DNA of 64,000 nucleotides from Flavobacteriales bacterium UBA6693 (GCA_002454815.1 DKJL01000013.1:43592-107591), one strand, 5' to 3'. Positions 1-8,285 are shown, counted from the first letter of the stretch. A program made the numbers and translations. The notes: generated by a model from the sequence alone, not told the origin.

Positions 1-2
1 AA

Positions 3-149
3 TACACGGAAATTCTGGAAGGTTTTACGGCTATTATTCTGCAGCACGAAATCGATCATCTTTCCGGCATGCTCATCACGGAAAAAATTAAAGATCAGTC
101 GGCAAAAATATTTGATGAAATAGAGCTGTACAAGGAACGTTTAGATTAG
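3..149 (+). CDS. def: Peptide deformylase, C-terminal end (partial)
   Basis: Last 48 codons of a gene that begins before the window. The reading frame contains LQHEIDHLSGML, which matches motif 3 (HEXDH) of peptide deformylase; in the family the two His bind the catalytic metal and the Glu is the general base. The enzyme removes the N-formyl group from nascent proteins. The tail after the motif is about 28 residues, normal for the family. The gene converges on lipB with a 17-nt gap. Identity rests on this motif alone because the rest is missing. Confidence 0.85.
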   Translation, partial: YTEILEGFTAIILQHEIDHLSGMLITEKIKDQSAKIFDEIELYKERLD

Positions 150-166
150 CGATTTTCCATAACGCC

Positions 167-889
167 TCAGCAAATTTGCGCTTCAAAAACCTCGCAGAAA
201 TACTTTTTAATTTTTTCTTTCACCTCAAGAGTTTCGTCAGGGGAAAATGATCGTTCCAGTTCGCGCTGCAGCGAGGTCACTCCTTTATCTTTAATCCCAC
301 ACGCAATAATATATTCAAAATAGCGCAAATCAGTGTTGACATTCAAGGCAAAACCGTGCATCGTCACCCACTTCGAAGTCTTCACGCCCATCGCGCAAAT
401 CTTCCGTGCATACGGTTTTCCCACATCAAGCCAAACGCCCGTTTCGCCTTCGCTGCGTTCACCCTGCAAGCCGTATTCTGCAATAACACGGATAATGACC
501 TCTTCCAAGTTGCGCATGTACAGATGAATATCCGACTTAAAATTGTCCAGATCCAAGACAGGATAACCGACAATCTGCCCGTAACCATGGTAAGTAATGT
601 CGCCGCCGCGATTGGTTTTGACGAGACTTGCACCGATCTCCTCCAGCTTTTTTGCGTTCGCCAGCATATTGTGTTCGTCGCCGGATTTGCCAAGTGTATA
701 AACGTGCGGGTGTTCCACAAAAAGCAAATAATTCGGTGTTTCCTCGAAAATATTGTCCGTGCGGTCGCGGTTAGAAAGCTTTCGGTCGATGATTTCGTTC
801 ATCAGTTTTTGCTGATAGTCGAAAGCCGGCTGATAATCCATCAGTCCTAATTCCTGAAAAAGAAGTGTTCGGTTTTGCGTTGTCGTCAT
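167..889 (-). CDS. lipB: Octanoyl-[acyl-carrier-protein]:protein N-octanoyltransferase LipB
   Basis: 240 aa, full length for LipB, which moves octanoate from ACP to the lipoyl domains of 2-oxoacid dehydrogenases and GcvH in the cytoplasm. RGGDITYHG is at about residues 94-102. The catalytic pair is recognisable as Lys163 (ARKICAMG) and Cys197 (IIACGIK). The usual HGPGQ loop reads HGYGQ here, a Tyr for Pro change whose effect I cannot judge. It starts at an ATG. It lies downstream of trpA on the same strand but is separated by about 200 nt and a repeat, so it is probably its own unit. Confidence 0.93.
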   Translation of the reverse strand: MTTTQNRTLLFQELGLMDYQPAFDYQQKLMNEIIDRKLSNRDRTDNIFEETPNYLLFVEHPHVYTLGKSGDEHNMLANAKKLEEIGASLVKTNRGGDITYHGYGQIVGYPVLDLDNFKSDIHLYMRNLEEVIIRVIAEYGLQGERSEGETGVWLDVGKPYARKICAMGVKTSKWVTMHGFALNVNTDLRYFEYIIACGIKDKGVTSLQRELERSFSPDETLEVKEKIKKYFCEVFEAQIC

Positions 890-932
890 TCGCTAATTTT
901 TTTGGGCAATCCCCCTCGCCTTTCCTTATCCT

Positions 933-1032
933 CCGCCCGGGGGCCGGGCTCTGCGTTACAATTCCTCATTTCGGCGCTCGCTGCGCTCGCGCCTGCATTG
1001 CGGGATTTCCACTGCGATCCCTATTGCAGCTG
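933..1032. repeat. GC-rich intergenic palindromic repeat, copy A
   Basis: A GC-rich block in AT-rich surroundings between trpA and lipB. It starts with CGCCCGGGGGCCGGGCTCTG, has an inner inverted repeat built on GGCGC...GCGCC (about 973-993), and ends with GGGATTTCCACTGCGATCCC. The layout of GC arms around a variable palindrome resembles copies B (1901-1983) and C (26576-26640), though this copy is the most divergent. No coding signal is convincing. Confidence 0.5.
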
Positions 1033-1089
1033 AGTGTTTATAAAACTTAAAGCATTAAAAAGCAAGAAGTAGCGCCGCAAATTTAAAAA

Positions 1090-1827
1090 TTAATTCTTTA
1101 TGCTACGAATAAAGTTCTGCGCCCTCTGTGGCCAGTTTTCCTCGTTAAGTAAAATATTCACAAAAGAACTTCCGATAATTCCGCCGGCAGCTTTTTCGGT
1201 AACAGCTTCAAAATCATTTCGGTCTTTGATACCGAAACCAATCATCACCGGATTCTGTAAATCTAAACCTGCAAGCCGGTCTAAATATTCTTCGTTTATC
1301 ACATTCTTTTCCGAGTTTCCTGTTGTGGACGAACTGGAGACGGCGTAGAGAAAACCCGAACTCAAAGAATCGAGGTACCTAATGCGTCCGTCTGAAGTCT
1401 CCGGCGTGACTAGAAAAATGAAATTAAGTCCGTACTTTTTTAAAATTGTTCTGTAGTTTTTCTCAAATTCCACGGGAGGCAAATCGGGAATAATCAGTCC
1501 GGAAACGCCTGAATCGCGGCATTCTCTGCAAAACTCGTCGAAGCCAAAACTTAAAACCGGATTAATATAACCCATTAAAATAATCGGAATTTCCATTTCA
1601 GATTTCACCGCTTTCAACTGACGGAAAAGTTCAGCGATGGTCATTCCGTTTTTCAGCGCGATTTCGTGCGCTTTCTGGATAACGGGACCGTCAGCAACGG
1701 GATCGGAATAGGGCATTCCGATTTCGATATAATCGGCCCCGGAATCCTGGATTAATTTTAGGATGGTCGCGGTCTCCTGCAATTCGGGAATTCCGGCAGT
1801 AAAATAGATATTAAGCTTTTTTTTCAT
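1090..1827 (-). CDS. trpA: Tryptophan synthase alpha chain
   Basis: 245 aa TIM-barrel subunit that cleaves indole-3-glycerol phosphate to indole and glyceraldehyde-3-phosphate, passing indole to TrpB. The catalytic acids are visible as Glu35 (ADYIEIGMPYSDP) and Asp46 (PVADGPV). It is slightly shorter than the enterobacterial protein (about 268 aa). It is the last gene of the trp operon and, unlike the other tightly packed genes, is separated from trpB by 169 nt that carry repeat copy B. It starts at an ATG after an A/T-rich leader. Confidence 0.97.
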   Translation of the reverse strand: MKKKLNIYFTAGIPELQETATILKLIQDSGADYIEIGMPYSDPVADGPVIQKAHEIALKNGMTIAELFRQLKAVKSEMEIPIILMGYINPVLSFGFDEFCRECRDSGVSGLIIPDLPPVEFEKNYRTILKKYGLNFIFLVTPETSDGRIRYLDSLSSGFLYAVSSSSTTGNSEKNVINEEYLDRLAGLDLQNPVMIGFGIKDRNDFEAVTEKAAGGIIGSSFVNILLNEENWPQRAQNFIRSIKN

Positions 1828-1900
1828 TTTATTTTGTGCAATGTTATGTTTGTTTTAGGTAGAAATTGCTTTCTATTCATTTTTTCTGGTTTGCACGGTC

Positions 1901-1983
1901 TGCGCCCCGACCTGAATGGAGCTCTTTTTGTGCAGCGCAGCGGAACAAAAAAGCGGGAATGGAGGGCGGAAATGTGCGCCAAA
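1901..1983. repeat. Intergenic palindromic repeat, copy B, inside the trp operon
   Basis: Between trpB and trpA. Outer arms read GCCCCGACCTGAATGGAG and GGGAATGGAGGGCGGAAATG. The core is an imperfect hairpin: CTTTTTGTGC, loop, then GGAACAAAAAAG. Read on the minus strand (the direction of trp transcription) the hairpin contains a T run, so it could slow or end transcription or act as an mRNA end-protecting structure. The arm-core-arm layout matches copy C. Confidence 0.6.
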
Positions 1984-1996
1984 AAATAATACACTT

Positions 1997-3208
1997 TTAT
2001 TTGGCGAAATCAAACGACGCCCGGATTTCAACATCTTTCAGGTAGGTTTCCATATCCTTGTCCCCTCTTCCGCTCAGACAAATGACCACCACGTCGTCTT
2101 TGCCAAAGGTTTTCTTATCCAGAACCGCCAAAGCGTGCGCAGATTCCAGCGCAGGAATAATACCTTCCAGCCGCGTTAATTGAAAAGCAGACTCGAGTGC
2201 CTGCTCATCGGTGATGCTGAAAAACTCGGCTCTTTTCTCCTGAAATAAATTAGCGTGAAAAGGCCCAATACCGGGATAATCTAGGCCGGCCGAAATGGAA
2301 TGCGGCTCGATAACCTGCCCGTCCGCCGTCTGCATCACCAAACTTTTGCTGCCGTGCAGAACGCCAAGGGTGCCTAAGAAAGTGGTCGCCGCAGACTTTC
2401 CGGAATCCAAACCAAATCCGCCGGCTTCCGCAGCGATAATTTTGACATTTTCTTCGTCAACGAAATGGTAGAAAGTGCCGGCTGCATTGCTGCCTCCGCC
2501 CACGCAGGCGACGATATAATCCGGATTTTCCCGCCCGATCTTCTCGTTCAGCTGCCATTTTATTTCTTCGGAAATCACGCTTTGGAAACGCGCCACCAAA
2601 TCGGGAAACGGGTGCGGGCCGACGACGCTGCCAATGATGTAATGTGTGGTTGTGGCATTGTTGATCCAGTCGCGCAATGCCTCGTTGACGGCATCTTTGA
2701 GCGTTTTAGAGCCGGAGGTCGCAGGAATAACCGTGGCGCCCAGCATTTTCATGCGTCCAACATTTGGAGCCTGCCGTGCAATATCGACTTCGCCCATATA
2801 AATAATGCATTCCAGACCCAAAAGTGCGCATGCCGTCGCGGTCGCAACACCGTGCTGGCCTGCACCGGTCTCTGCAATGATGCGGCGTTTTCCCAGTTTT
2901 TTGGCAAGTAGCGCTTGGCCCAAAGCATTATTAATTTTGTGGGCGCCAGTATGATTGAGGTCTTCCCTCTTCAGATAAACCTGCGTGTTATATTTCTTGC
3001 TCAACGTCTTGGCAAAATACAACGGCGTGGCGCGTCCGACGTAATTTCTCAATAAATCCTGGTATTCTTTTTGAAATTCGTCCGAATTGATGATCTCTAA
3101 ATAAGTGCTTTGCAGTTCCGCGACGTTAGGGTACAGCATTTCGGGGACAAAAGCGCCGCCAAATTTGCCATAGTAGCCATCGTTATCGGGGTTTTTATAA
3201 TTCTTCAT
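1997..3208 (-). CDS. trpB: Tryptophan synthase beta chain
   Basis: 403 aa from the ATG; an in-frame GTG two codons upstream is the alternative. PLP enzyme that condenses indole with serine to form tryptophan. The PLP lysine lies in HTGAHKINN (Lys91), and the phosphate-binding loop GGGSNA follows in the second half. The length is typical for the TrpB1 type that pairs with TrpA. It follows trpF with an 11-nt gap, then 169 nt separate it from trpA. Confidence 0.97.
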   Translation of the reverse strand: MKNYKNPDNDGYYGKFGGAFVPEMLYPNVAELQSTYLEIINSDEFQKEYQDLLRNYVGRATPLYFAKTLSKKYNTQVYLKREDLNHTGAHKINNALGQALLAKKLGKRRIIAETGAGQHGVATATACALLGLECIIYMGEVDIARQAPNVGRMKMLGATVIPATSGSKTLKDAVNEALRDWINNATTTHYIIGSVVGPHPFPDLVARFQSVISEEIKWQLNEKIGRENPDYIVACVGGGSNAAGTFYHFVDEENVKIIAAEAGGFGLDSGKSAATTFLGTLGVLHGSKSLVMQTADGQVIEPHSISAGLDYPGIGPFHANLFQEKRAEFFSITDEQALESAFQLTRLEGIIPALESAHALAVLDKKTFGKDDVVVICLSGRGDKDMETYLKDVEIRASFDFAK

Positions 3209-3219
3209 TATCACTTGTT

Positions 3220-3861
3220 TTATAATTCATTTAAAGTTTTTCGAAACTTTTTTATTTTTGGGAGGTCTTTATTACCGGGTTCAGTTTCGAATTTCGAGTT
3301 AATGTCCAGCGCAAAAGGAAGTTTTTTTAAACCGGAAATATTTGCTAAAGATTCTTCTGAGATTCCACCGCTTAAGAAATAAGGTTTGGTAAATTCTGTG
3401 TCATTCAACAAATTCCAGTCGAAAGAAAGCCCGGTGCCGCCGAACGAGCTGGAATCGGTATCGAAAAGGAAATAATCAACTTTGGATTGTAAATTTTGAA
3501 TTTTAGATTTTACATTTTCCGGTTTATTTCCAATTCGGAACACTTTAATCAATTTAATTTCCGGATCTAGTTCTTTTTTTAGTTCCGAAATAAATCCGTC
3601 GGTTTCGTCACCGTGAAGCTGGACTAAACTCAGCCCGGCCGTTTCAGCGATCTCTACAATGTCATTAATTTTTTCGTTGACGAAAACACCAACTTTACCT
3701 TGATGATCAAAAGTGCTGATTTGATCTAAAGTCAGAGTATTTAACGCATACCGCGGCGATCTTTTATAAAAGATGAAGCCCAAAAAATCGATTTCCAGAG
3801 CAATTAATTCCAAAATCTGATCTGGTTTTGTAAGACCGCAAACCTTTAATTTTAAATTCAT
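3220..3861 (-). CDS. trpF: Phosphoribosylanthranilate isomerase
   Basis: 213 aa TIM-barrel enzyme that performs the Amadori rearrangement of phosphoribosylanthranilate to CdRP. The catalytic Cys is in KVCGLTK (Cys8) and the catalytic Asp in FLFDTD (Asp134), followed by the phosphate-binding GGTG loop. It is a separate gene, not fused to trpC as in enterobacteria. It starts at an ATG 11 nt after the trpC stop, so translation of the two is probably coupled. Confidence 0.95.
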   Translation of the reverse strand: MNLKLKVCGLTKPDQILELIALEIDFLGFIFYKRSPRYALNTLTLDQISTFDHQGKVGVFVNEKINDIVEIAETAGLSLVQLHGDETDGFISELKKELDPEIKLIKVFRIGNKPENVKSKIQNLQSKVDYFLFDTDSSSFGGTGLSFDWNLLNDTEFTKPYFLSGGISEESLANISGLKKLPFALDINSKFETEPGNKDLPKIKKFRKTLNEL

Positions 3862-3872
3862 GCCCTCCTAAT

Positions 3873-4646
3873 TTATAACTGGCCAATCAATTCTTCGAAA
3901 GCTTTTCCGGGAGTTTCGTTTCGCATGAAATATTCACCCATCAAAAAGCCATCAAAACCCTGTTCCTTTAAGAACTTAAAATCTTCAACAGAAGAAATTC
4001 CGCTTTCAGCGATGCTCAGCACGCCGGCGGGAAGTAAATTTTTCAAATGCACAGAATGCTGCAGATCAACCTTGAAATCTTTCAAATTCCGGTTATTAAT
4101 TCCAACCAAATCCACCTCTGAATAATAATGAGCGAGTTCTTCTCCGGTGTGAATTTCCAGCAGAACTTCCAAACCCAAGTGGTGTGATAATTCTGTAAAT
4201 TCCCGAACCTGCATCGGTGAAAGACAACTGGCAATTAATAAAATAACATCGGCGCCGTGAGCTTTTGCTTCATAAAACTGGTATGCGTCGATCATAAAAT
4301 CTTTTCTCAGAATCGGGATTGAAATTTCATTTCTAACTTTCGATAAATCCTGCAGTGAACCTCCGAAAAACTGTTCGTCGGTAAGAATTGAAATTCCGCC
4401 CGCACCATATTTTTGATAAGACTGAGCGACTTCGGAAACCTTTGCTCTACCGTTAATAACTCCTTTGCTCGGCGACTTTCGTTTGAACTCTGCGATGATT
4501 CCCGTGCGCGATTTTATGGACTCTTTTAAAGATACTATTTCGCGCTTGAAAAATGCACTTTCCTGTAATTGTGAAATGGTCGTTTTGGTTTTAGCGAAAT
4601 CGACTTCCCGTCTTTTCTGTTGGATTATTTTATCAAGAATGTTCAT
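3873..4646 (-). CDS. trpC: Indole-3-glycerol phosphate synthase
   Basis: 257 aa from the ATG at 4646; a TTG three codons upstream would overlap trpD and is less likely. The enzyme closes the indole ring on CdRP with loss of CO2. The substrate-binding signature IAEFKRKSPSKG is near the N-terminus, and LLEIHTGEEL, GINNRNL and IAESGI follow in the order expected of the family. The start codon lies 1 nt after the trpD stop. Confidence 0.96.
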   Translation of the reverse strand: MNILDKIIQQKRREVDFAKTKTTISQLQESAFFKREIVSLKESIKSRTGIIAEFKRKSPSKGVINGRAKVSEVAQSYQKYGAGGISILTDEQFFGGSLQDLSKVRNEISIPILRKDFMIDAYQFYEAKAHGADVILLIASCLSPMQVREFTELSHHLGLEVLLEIHTGEELAHYYSEVDLVGINNRNLKDFKVDLQHSVHLKNLLPAGVLSIAESGISSVEDFKFLKEQGFDGFLMGEYFMRNETPGKAFEELIGQL

Positions 4647-4647
4647 T

Positions 4648-5634
4648 TTAATCAATTAAAACCGTTAAACATTTTAAGGCTTTTCCATCCAGCAAACTTT
4701 CTTCTGCCATCTGCAGACATTCTTTATAACCGCCATATTTCCCTGTATTTTTAAGAGCCATCGCAGCGTTGGCCAAGACAACAGAATTTTGTTGCGGCGT
4801 TCCTTTTCCTGTTAGAATTTTATGGAATAATGCGGCGGCTTCTTTCACCGTGTCGCCGCCAAAGATACTTTCAGGCTCTACTGTTGGAAAGTGCAGTTCG
4901 GCTGCAGAATAAATTTTCTCGCCGTGTCTGTCCATTATTTTAGTGTCGCCGGTCAGACTGATTTCGTCGTAACCATCTAAGGCGTTCACCAGCAGAAAGT
5001 CAGCGTTTTTGTTTTGTAATAAATATTGATAAATTCTGGCAATTTCCAGATTTGCAACACCGATCATGGTGTATCGTGGCCGCGCAGGATTGATCAGCGG
5101 CCCCAGCAAATTAAAAAAGGTCTTGAGACCAATATTTTTTCGCAGAGGCGCAATAGATTTCAATGACGTGTGAAAAAGCGGTGCATGGAGGTAACAGAAA
5201 TTCCCGGTTTTCAAATCGCGTTTCAGTTCTTCTTCAGTTTCTTTAAAACGATAACCGAGCGTTTCCAAAACGTTTGATGCACCGCTGACGGCAGAAGCGG
5301 CATAATTCCCATGTTTGGCGACTTTCTGTCCGGTTCCGGCGACCACCAAACTCGCGAGAGTGGAAATATTAAAAGTATTTTTACCGTCTCCGCCGGTTCC
5401 AACAATGTCGACCAGATCATCGGTACCCAAGTTGATTTCCGGTGCCAACTGTTGCAGTGCTTCGGTAAAACCTTCGAGTTCCGAAAGCGTAATGCTGCGC
5501 ATCAGGAAAACGGTTACAAAAGAAGCGACTTCTATTTCATTAAAGATATCTTTCGAGATTTCAAGTAAAATCGACTTTGCCTGCGCCTTACTCAGCGTAT
5601 TATGATCAAATAAATATTGTAGTATCTCTTTCAT
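4648..5634 (-). CDS. trpD: Anthranilate phosphoribosyltransferase
   Basis: 328 aa when started at the ATG at 5634 (MKEILQYL). The frame stays open for 60 more codons upstream, but these overlap trpG and do not resemble TrpD, so I reject them. The enzyme joins anthranilate to PRPP. The PRPP-binding loop GTGGDG is at residues 79-84, then NIST and KHGN (107-110). The start lies 2 nt after the trpG stop, which suggests coupled translation. Confidence 0.96.
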   Translation of the reverse strand: MKEILQYLFDHNTLSKAQAKSILLEISKDIFNEIEVASFVTVFLMRSITLSELEGFTEALQQLAPEINLGTDDLVDIVGTGGDGKNTFNISTLASLVVAGTGQKVAKHGNYAASAVSGASNVLETLGYRFKETEEELKRDLKTGNFCYLHAPLFHTSLKSIAPLRKNIGLKTFFNLLGPLINPARPRYTMIGVANLEIARIYQYLLQNKNADFLLVNALDGYDEISLTGDTKIMDRHGEKIYSAAELHFPTVEPESIFGGDTVKEAAALFHKILTGKGTPQQNSVVLANAAMALKNTGKYGGYKECLQMAEESLLDGKALKCLTVLID

Positions 5635-5636
5635 TT

Positions 5637-6206
5637 TCAAAGCTGTAAAAAATTCTGCATGATTGTTTTTCCGTCCGGTGTCAAAATACTTTCGGGATGA
5701 TACTGCACGGCATGAAGATCGAAAGTTTTGTGCTGCAGCGACATAATCATTCCGTTGTCGTCCACGGAAGTGACCTCCAGTTCTTCCGGAAAGTCTTCCA
5801 CATTTACGGCCCAACTGTGATAACGCCCCACCTCGATTCGATCGGGTAAATCGCGTAACAACAAAGCATCGTTTTTGGTGCGGATCGCGATGGTTGCGAC
5901 ACCGTGGTAAATTTCTTTCAAATTAATCAGGCTACCGCCGAAGGCTTCCGAGATGGCCTGCAAGCCCAGGCACACCCCCAAAATTGATTTTGTGGGAGCG
6001 TACTTCTGAATGACGTCCAGCAAAATGCCGGCTTCGCCTGGAATTCCCGGACCGGGCGACAGAATGATTTTGTCATATTTCCCAATTTCTTCCAACGAAA
6101 TTTCATCATTTCGAAAAACATCGACTTCACCGCCGGTAATTTGTTCGATGAGCTGAACTAAATTGTAAGTAAAACTATCGTAATTATCAAATACCAATAT
6201 TCTCAT
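5637..6206 (-). CDS. trpG: Anthranilate synthase glutamine amidotransferase subunit
   Basis: 189 aa from the ATG at 6206 (MRILVFDNYDSF); 13 further open codons upstream are not needed. Class I amidotransferase that supplies ammonia to TrpE. The triad is visible as Cys79 (GVCLGLQ), His170 and Glu172 (YHPES), with the oxyanion loop PGPG at 51-54. It is a stand-alone TrpG, not fused to TrpD. In such bacteria the subunit may also serve PabB, but nothing here shows that. Confidence 0.95.
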   Translation of the reverse strand: MRILVFDNYDSFTYNLVQLIEQITGGEVDVFRNDEISLEEIGKYDKIILSPGPGIPGEAGILLDVIQKYAPTKSILGVCLGLQAISEAFGGSLINLKEIYHGVATIAIRTKNDALLLRDLPDRIEVGRYHSWAVNVEDFPEELEVTSVDDNGMIMSLQHKTFDLHAVQYHPESILTPDGKTIMQNFLQL

Positions 6207-6263
6207 TATTTTGTTTGTTTTAAAGGGCAAGTATGTCTGCTGCAACGCAAGTTTTTAAATTAA

Positions 6264-7682
6264 CTAAATTGAAGCGGCTCTTTTCACGGCCATTTTCAGG
6301 GCGTTCAGTTTATTATTCACTTCCTGAAGCTCGCTTTCGGGTGAAGAATGAGCCACGATTCCCGCGCCCGCCTGGTAGTAAAGTGTATTGTTTTTACTTA
6401 GAAAAGTGCGGATCATAATCGCCTGGTTGCAGCTGCCATCGAAACCCACAAACCCCAGACAACCGCCGTAATACGAACGTGAAGTGTGCTCGTAACGGTC
6501 GATGAGTTCCATTGCTTTGTATTTCGGCGCTCCGCTCAGTGTGCCCTGCGGAAAGGTTGTCGCAATCATTTCATAAGGATTCTGATCTGCTTTCACTTCT
6601 GCCGTTACTTCGCTCACCAGGTGGATAACATGTGAGAAAAACTGCACTTCTTTCAGCTTCGTCACAGTAGTATTTTTTCCGCAGATACTTAAATCATTTC
6701 GTGCCAAATCGACCAACATGGTATGTTCCGCGTTTTCTTTGGCATCTTTTTTCAGCGCTTTAGCAGCTTCCAGATCTTTTTCCAGGTCGCCGGTCCGCTT
6801 GAAGGTTCCGGCAATGGGATGAATAATCGCTGTAGCGTCCTTAATGATCAGCTGGCTTTCCGGGCTGGATCCCATTAACTTATAATCACCGTAATCAAAA
6901 TAAAAAAGATAAGGCGACGGATTAATGTGGCGCAGCGCCCGGTAAACATTAAAATCGTCTCCTAGAAATTTCTGCTGAAATCTGCGGCTTAATACCAACT
7001 GGAAAACATCGCCGCGGTAACAGTGCTTTTTTGCAGTTTCCACCAATCTGCGATATTCTTCATCATTTAGATTTGAAGTTTCGTCTTCAACCATCTGAAA
7101 AGGAAAAACCGGTACGTTTTTTTGGTTGATTAAATTTTCGATTTCCAGGAGATTGGATTTCAAACCCTGTATCTTGTTTTCGATGATGAACATCTCGTCG
7201 TTGTCATGATTAATAGCAATAACATACTGATAAAGCCGATAACGCAACAGGGGAATTTTATTTTCCTCCGATTGTTCTTTAAATTTAATCTTCTCAAAAA
7301 AAGGAATGGCGTCGTAACTGGTGTAGCCGAAAAAACCCTGGGCAGATTTGCCAATGGTATTTTTCGGTTCCTCGCATATAAAACATTTGGTAAATTTATT
7401 CAGCAGCTCTGTGAGGGTTTCTGTCTCAAGATTTGCCTTTTGGGGATCTTCCAGCGGAAACTTAATTTGTGCTTCACGGTAATTTCTGATCTCAATCCCG
7501 GCGACTGCATTGATGGCAATAAACGAGAAGTTATTGTCCTTATTCTGATTTCCGGCGCTCTCCAGCAGAATAGTATCGCGGAATCTGTCACGCAGACGCA
7601 GGTAGATGCCGACGGGTGTAAAAAGATCGCTCATCGAGGAGCGTACAGTGGTTGTTATGTTGACAGTTTGGGTAAATTCCAT
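6264..7682 (-). CDS. trpE: Anthranilate synthase component I
   Basis: 472 aa. Converts chorismate to anthranilate with ammonia from TrpG. The N-terminal part keeps the LLES motif (39-42), which in characterised TrpE forms the tryptophan feedback pocket, so feedback inhibition is likely. The chorismate-binding half shows GSSPES, PIAGT, DLARND, GTLSGAPK and GGCLGFVG in the normal order. It is the first structural gene of the trp operon, 57 nt before trpG, and is preceded by the leader peptide and attenuator. Confidence 0.97.
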   Translation of the reverse strand: MEFTQTVNITTTVRSSMSDLFTPVGIYLRLRDRFRDTILLESAGNQNKDNNFSFIAINAVAGIEIRNYREAQIKFPLEDPQKANLETETLTELLNKFTKCFICEEPKNTIGKSAQGFFGYTSYDAIPFFEKIKFKEQSEENKIPLLRYRLYQYVIAINHDNDEMFIIENKIQGLKSNLLEIENLINQKNVPVFPFQMVEDETSNLNDEEYRRLVETAKKHCYRGDVFQLVLSRRFQQKFLGDDFNVYRALRHINPSPYLFYFDYGDYKLMGSSPESQLIIKDATAIIHPIAGTFKRTGDLEKDLEAAKALKKDAKENAEHTMLVDLARNDLSICGKNTTVTKLKEVQFFSHVIHLVSEVTAEVKADQNPYEMIATTFPQGTLSGAPKYKAMELIDRYEHTSRSYYGGCLGFVGFDGSCNQAIMIRTFLSKNNTLYYQAGAGIVAHSSPESELQEVNNKLNALKMAVKRAASI

Positions 7683-7707
7683 GCTAAAATTTAAAATTTA
7701 AATAAAA

Positions 7708-7740
7708 AAAAGACTTCAACGTAGCCCGTCAAAGTCTTTT
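7708..7740 (-). terminator. trp operon attenuator (leader terminator hairpin)
   Basis: On the minus strand: AAAAGACTTTGACG, loop GGCTA, CGTTGAAGTCTTTT, followed by more T. All 14 positions of the stem pair (two G-U), ending directly in a T run, as in an intrinsic terminator. It lies between the leader peptide and trpE. The left arm segment at 7729-7737 (AGACTTTGA) can instead pair with TTAAGGTCT at 7776-7784, the last codons of the leader peptide (9 bp, two G-U), giving a mutually exclusive antiterminator. Confidence 0.9.
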
Positions 7741-7773
7741 AAATGTTATTAATAACAGAATACAAGATTTGCT

Positions 7774-7830
7774 TCAGACCTTAATAAAGTTTGAATGCCA
7801 CCACCAAGTATTGTTTGTCAATAAATTCAT
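7774..7830 (-). CDS. trpL: trp operon leader peptide, 18 aa with three consecutive Trp
   Basis: The minus strand encodes MNLLTNNTWWWHSNFIKV followed by TGA. Three adjacent TGG codons (residues 9-11) sit upstream of an antiterminator segment and a terminator hairpin, the arrangement of a ribosome-stalling attenuator. If Trp-tRNA is scarce the ribosome stalls on the Trp codons, leaving 7776-7784 free to pair with the terminator arm; if it reaches the stop codon it covers that segment and the terminator forms. The start ATG is 5 nt from a -7 promoter box, so the mRNA may be nearly leaderless. Confidence 0.9.
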   Translation of the reverse strand: MNLLTNNTWWWHSNFIKV

Positions 7831-7835
7831 CGGAA

Positions 7836-7863
7836 CAAATATAGAAATGTTTTTGGATAACAA
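7836..7863 (-). promoter_or_regulatory. Promoter of the trp operon
   Basis: On the minus strand TTG (7861-7863), a 17-nt spacer, then TATATTTG (7836-7843), an exact match to the Bacteroidetes pattern TTG-N17-23-TAnnTTTG. Transcription should begin within a few bases of the trpL ATG. Confidence 0.8.
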
Positions 7864-7927
7864 TGTTAAAATTAAATTTTTTTTAACCTTTGCAAAATAA
7901 ATAATTTAAAAAAACAGAAACGCACCC

Positions 7928-7958
7928 TTGATTATTTAAAATATATTTTACACTTTTG
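7928..7958 (+). promoter_or_regulatory. Probable promoter of the small lipoprotein gene
   Basis: TTG (7928-7930), a 20-nt spacer, then CACTTTTG (7951-7958), one mismatch from TAnnTTTG. It lies 15 nt upstream of the ATG at 7974, divergent from the trp promoter. Confidence 0.45.
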
Positions 7959-7973
7959 ACCAAAATAAATATT

Positions 7974-8174
7974 ATGAAAAAATTACTTGCTATTGCCTTT
8001 ATCGGTGGTCTTATCATGACAAGCTGCGCGAAGGAACAAACGACTGAAGACAACACCGCTACGATGATGTCTGAAACCGATACGACCATGATGGGAACCA
8101 ACGGCGCCGCGGAAATGGATTCTACCGCTATTGCAACTCCAACGATAACAGATTCTACGACGACTACGCCGTAA
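7974..8174 (+). CDS. Small Thr/Ser-rich lipoprotein, unknown function
   Basis: 66 aa. MKKLLAIAFIGGLIMTSC is a lipoprotein signal peptide with the lipid-attached Cys at residue 18. The mature part, about 48 residues, is low in complexity, rich in Thr, Met, Asp and Ala, and probably unfolded. I do not recognise a domain. It is a single-gene unit between the trp operon promoter and lysS, with its own terminator (8198-8224). Short, poorly conserved lipoproteins of this kind are common in flavobacteria; I assign no function. Confidence 0.75.
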   Translation: MKKLLAIAFIGGLIMTSCAKEQTTEDNTATMMSETDTTMMGTNGAAEMDSTAIATPTITDSTTTTP

Positions 8175-8197
8175 TCTCACAGCCACTCAAAAAAAAT

Positions 8198-8224
8198 AAG
8201 CAGTCTTCCGGGGCTGCTTTTTTT
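8198..8224 (+). terminator. Intrinsic terminator after the small lipoprotein gene
   Basis: AAGCAGTC, loop TTCCGG, GGCTGCTT, then a T run: 8-bp stem with one G-U pair. Confidence 0.85.
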
Positions 8225-8256
8225 ATGCGCATAAGCATACCCTCGCAAAAATTTAG

Positions 8257-8264
8257 TAATTTTG
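8257..8264 (+). promoter_or_regulatory. -7 box of the probable lysS promoter
   Basis: TAATTTTG matches TAnnTTTG and lies 21 nt before the lysS ATG. No clear TTG is present at the -33 distance, so the call is moderate. Confidence 0.5.
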
Positions 8265-8285
8265 CCAGCTTAAAAAGCCAGCCTT

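Noticed and set aside
865..1050. 61-codon frame covering repeat copy A
   Set aside because: It is made mostly of the GC-rich repeat and the end of lipB; no start context or homology pattern.
5635..5814. 60-codon N-terminal extension of trpD
   Set aside because: It overlaps trpG in another frame, is basic and low in family likeness, and the ATG at 5634 gives a normal TrpD length.
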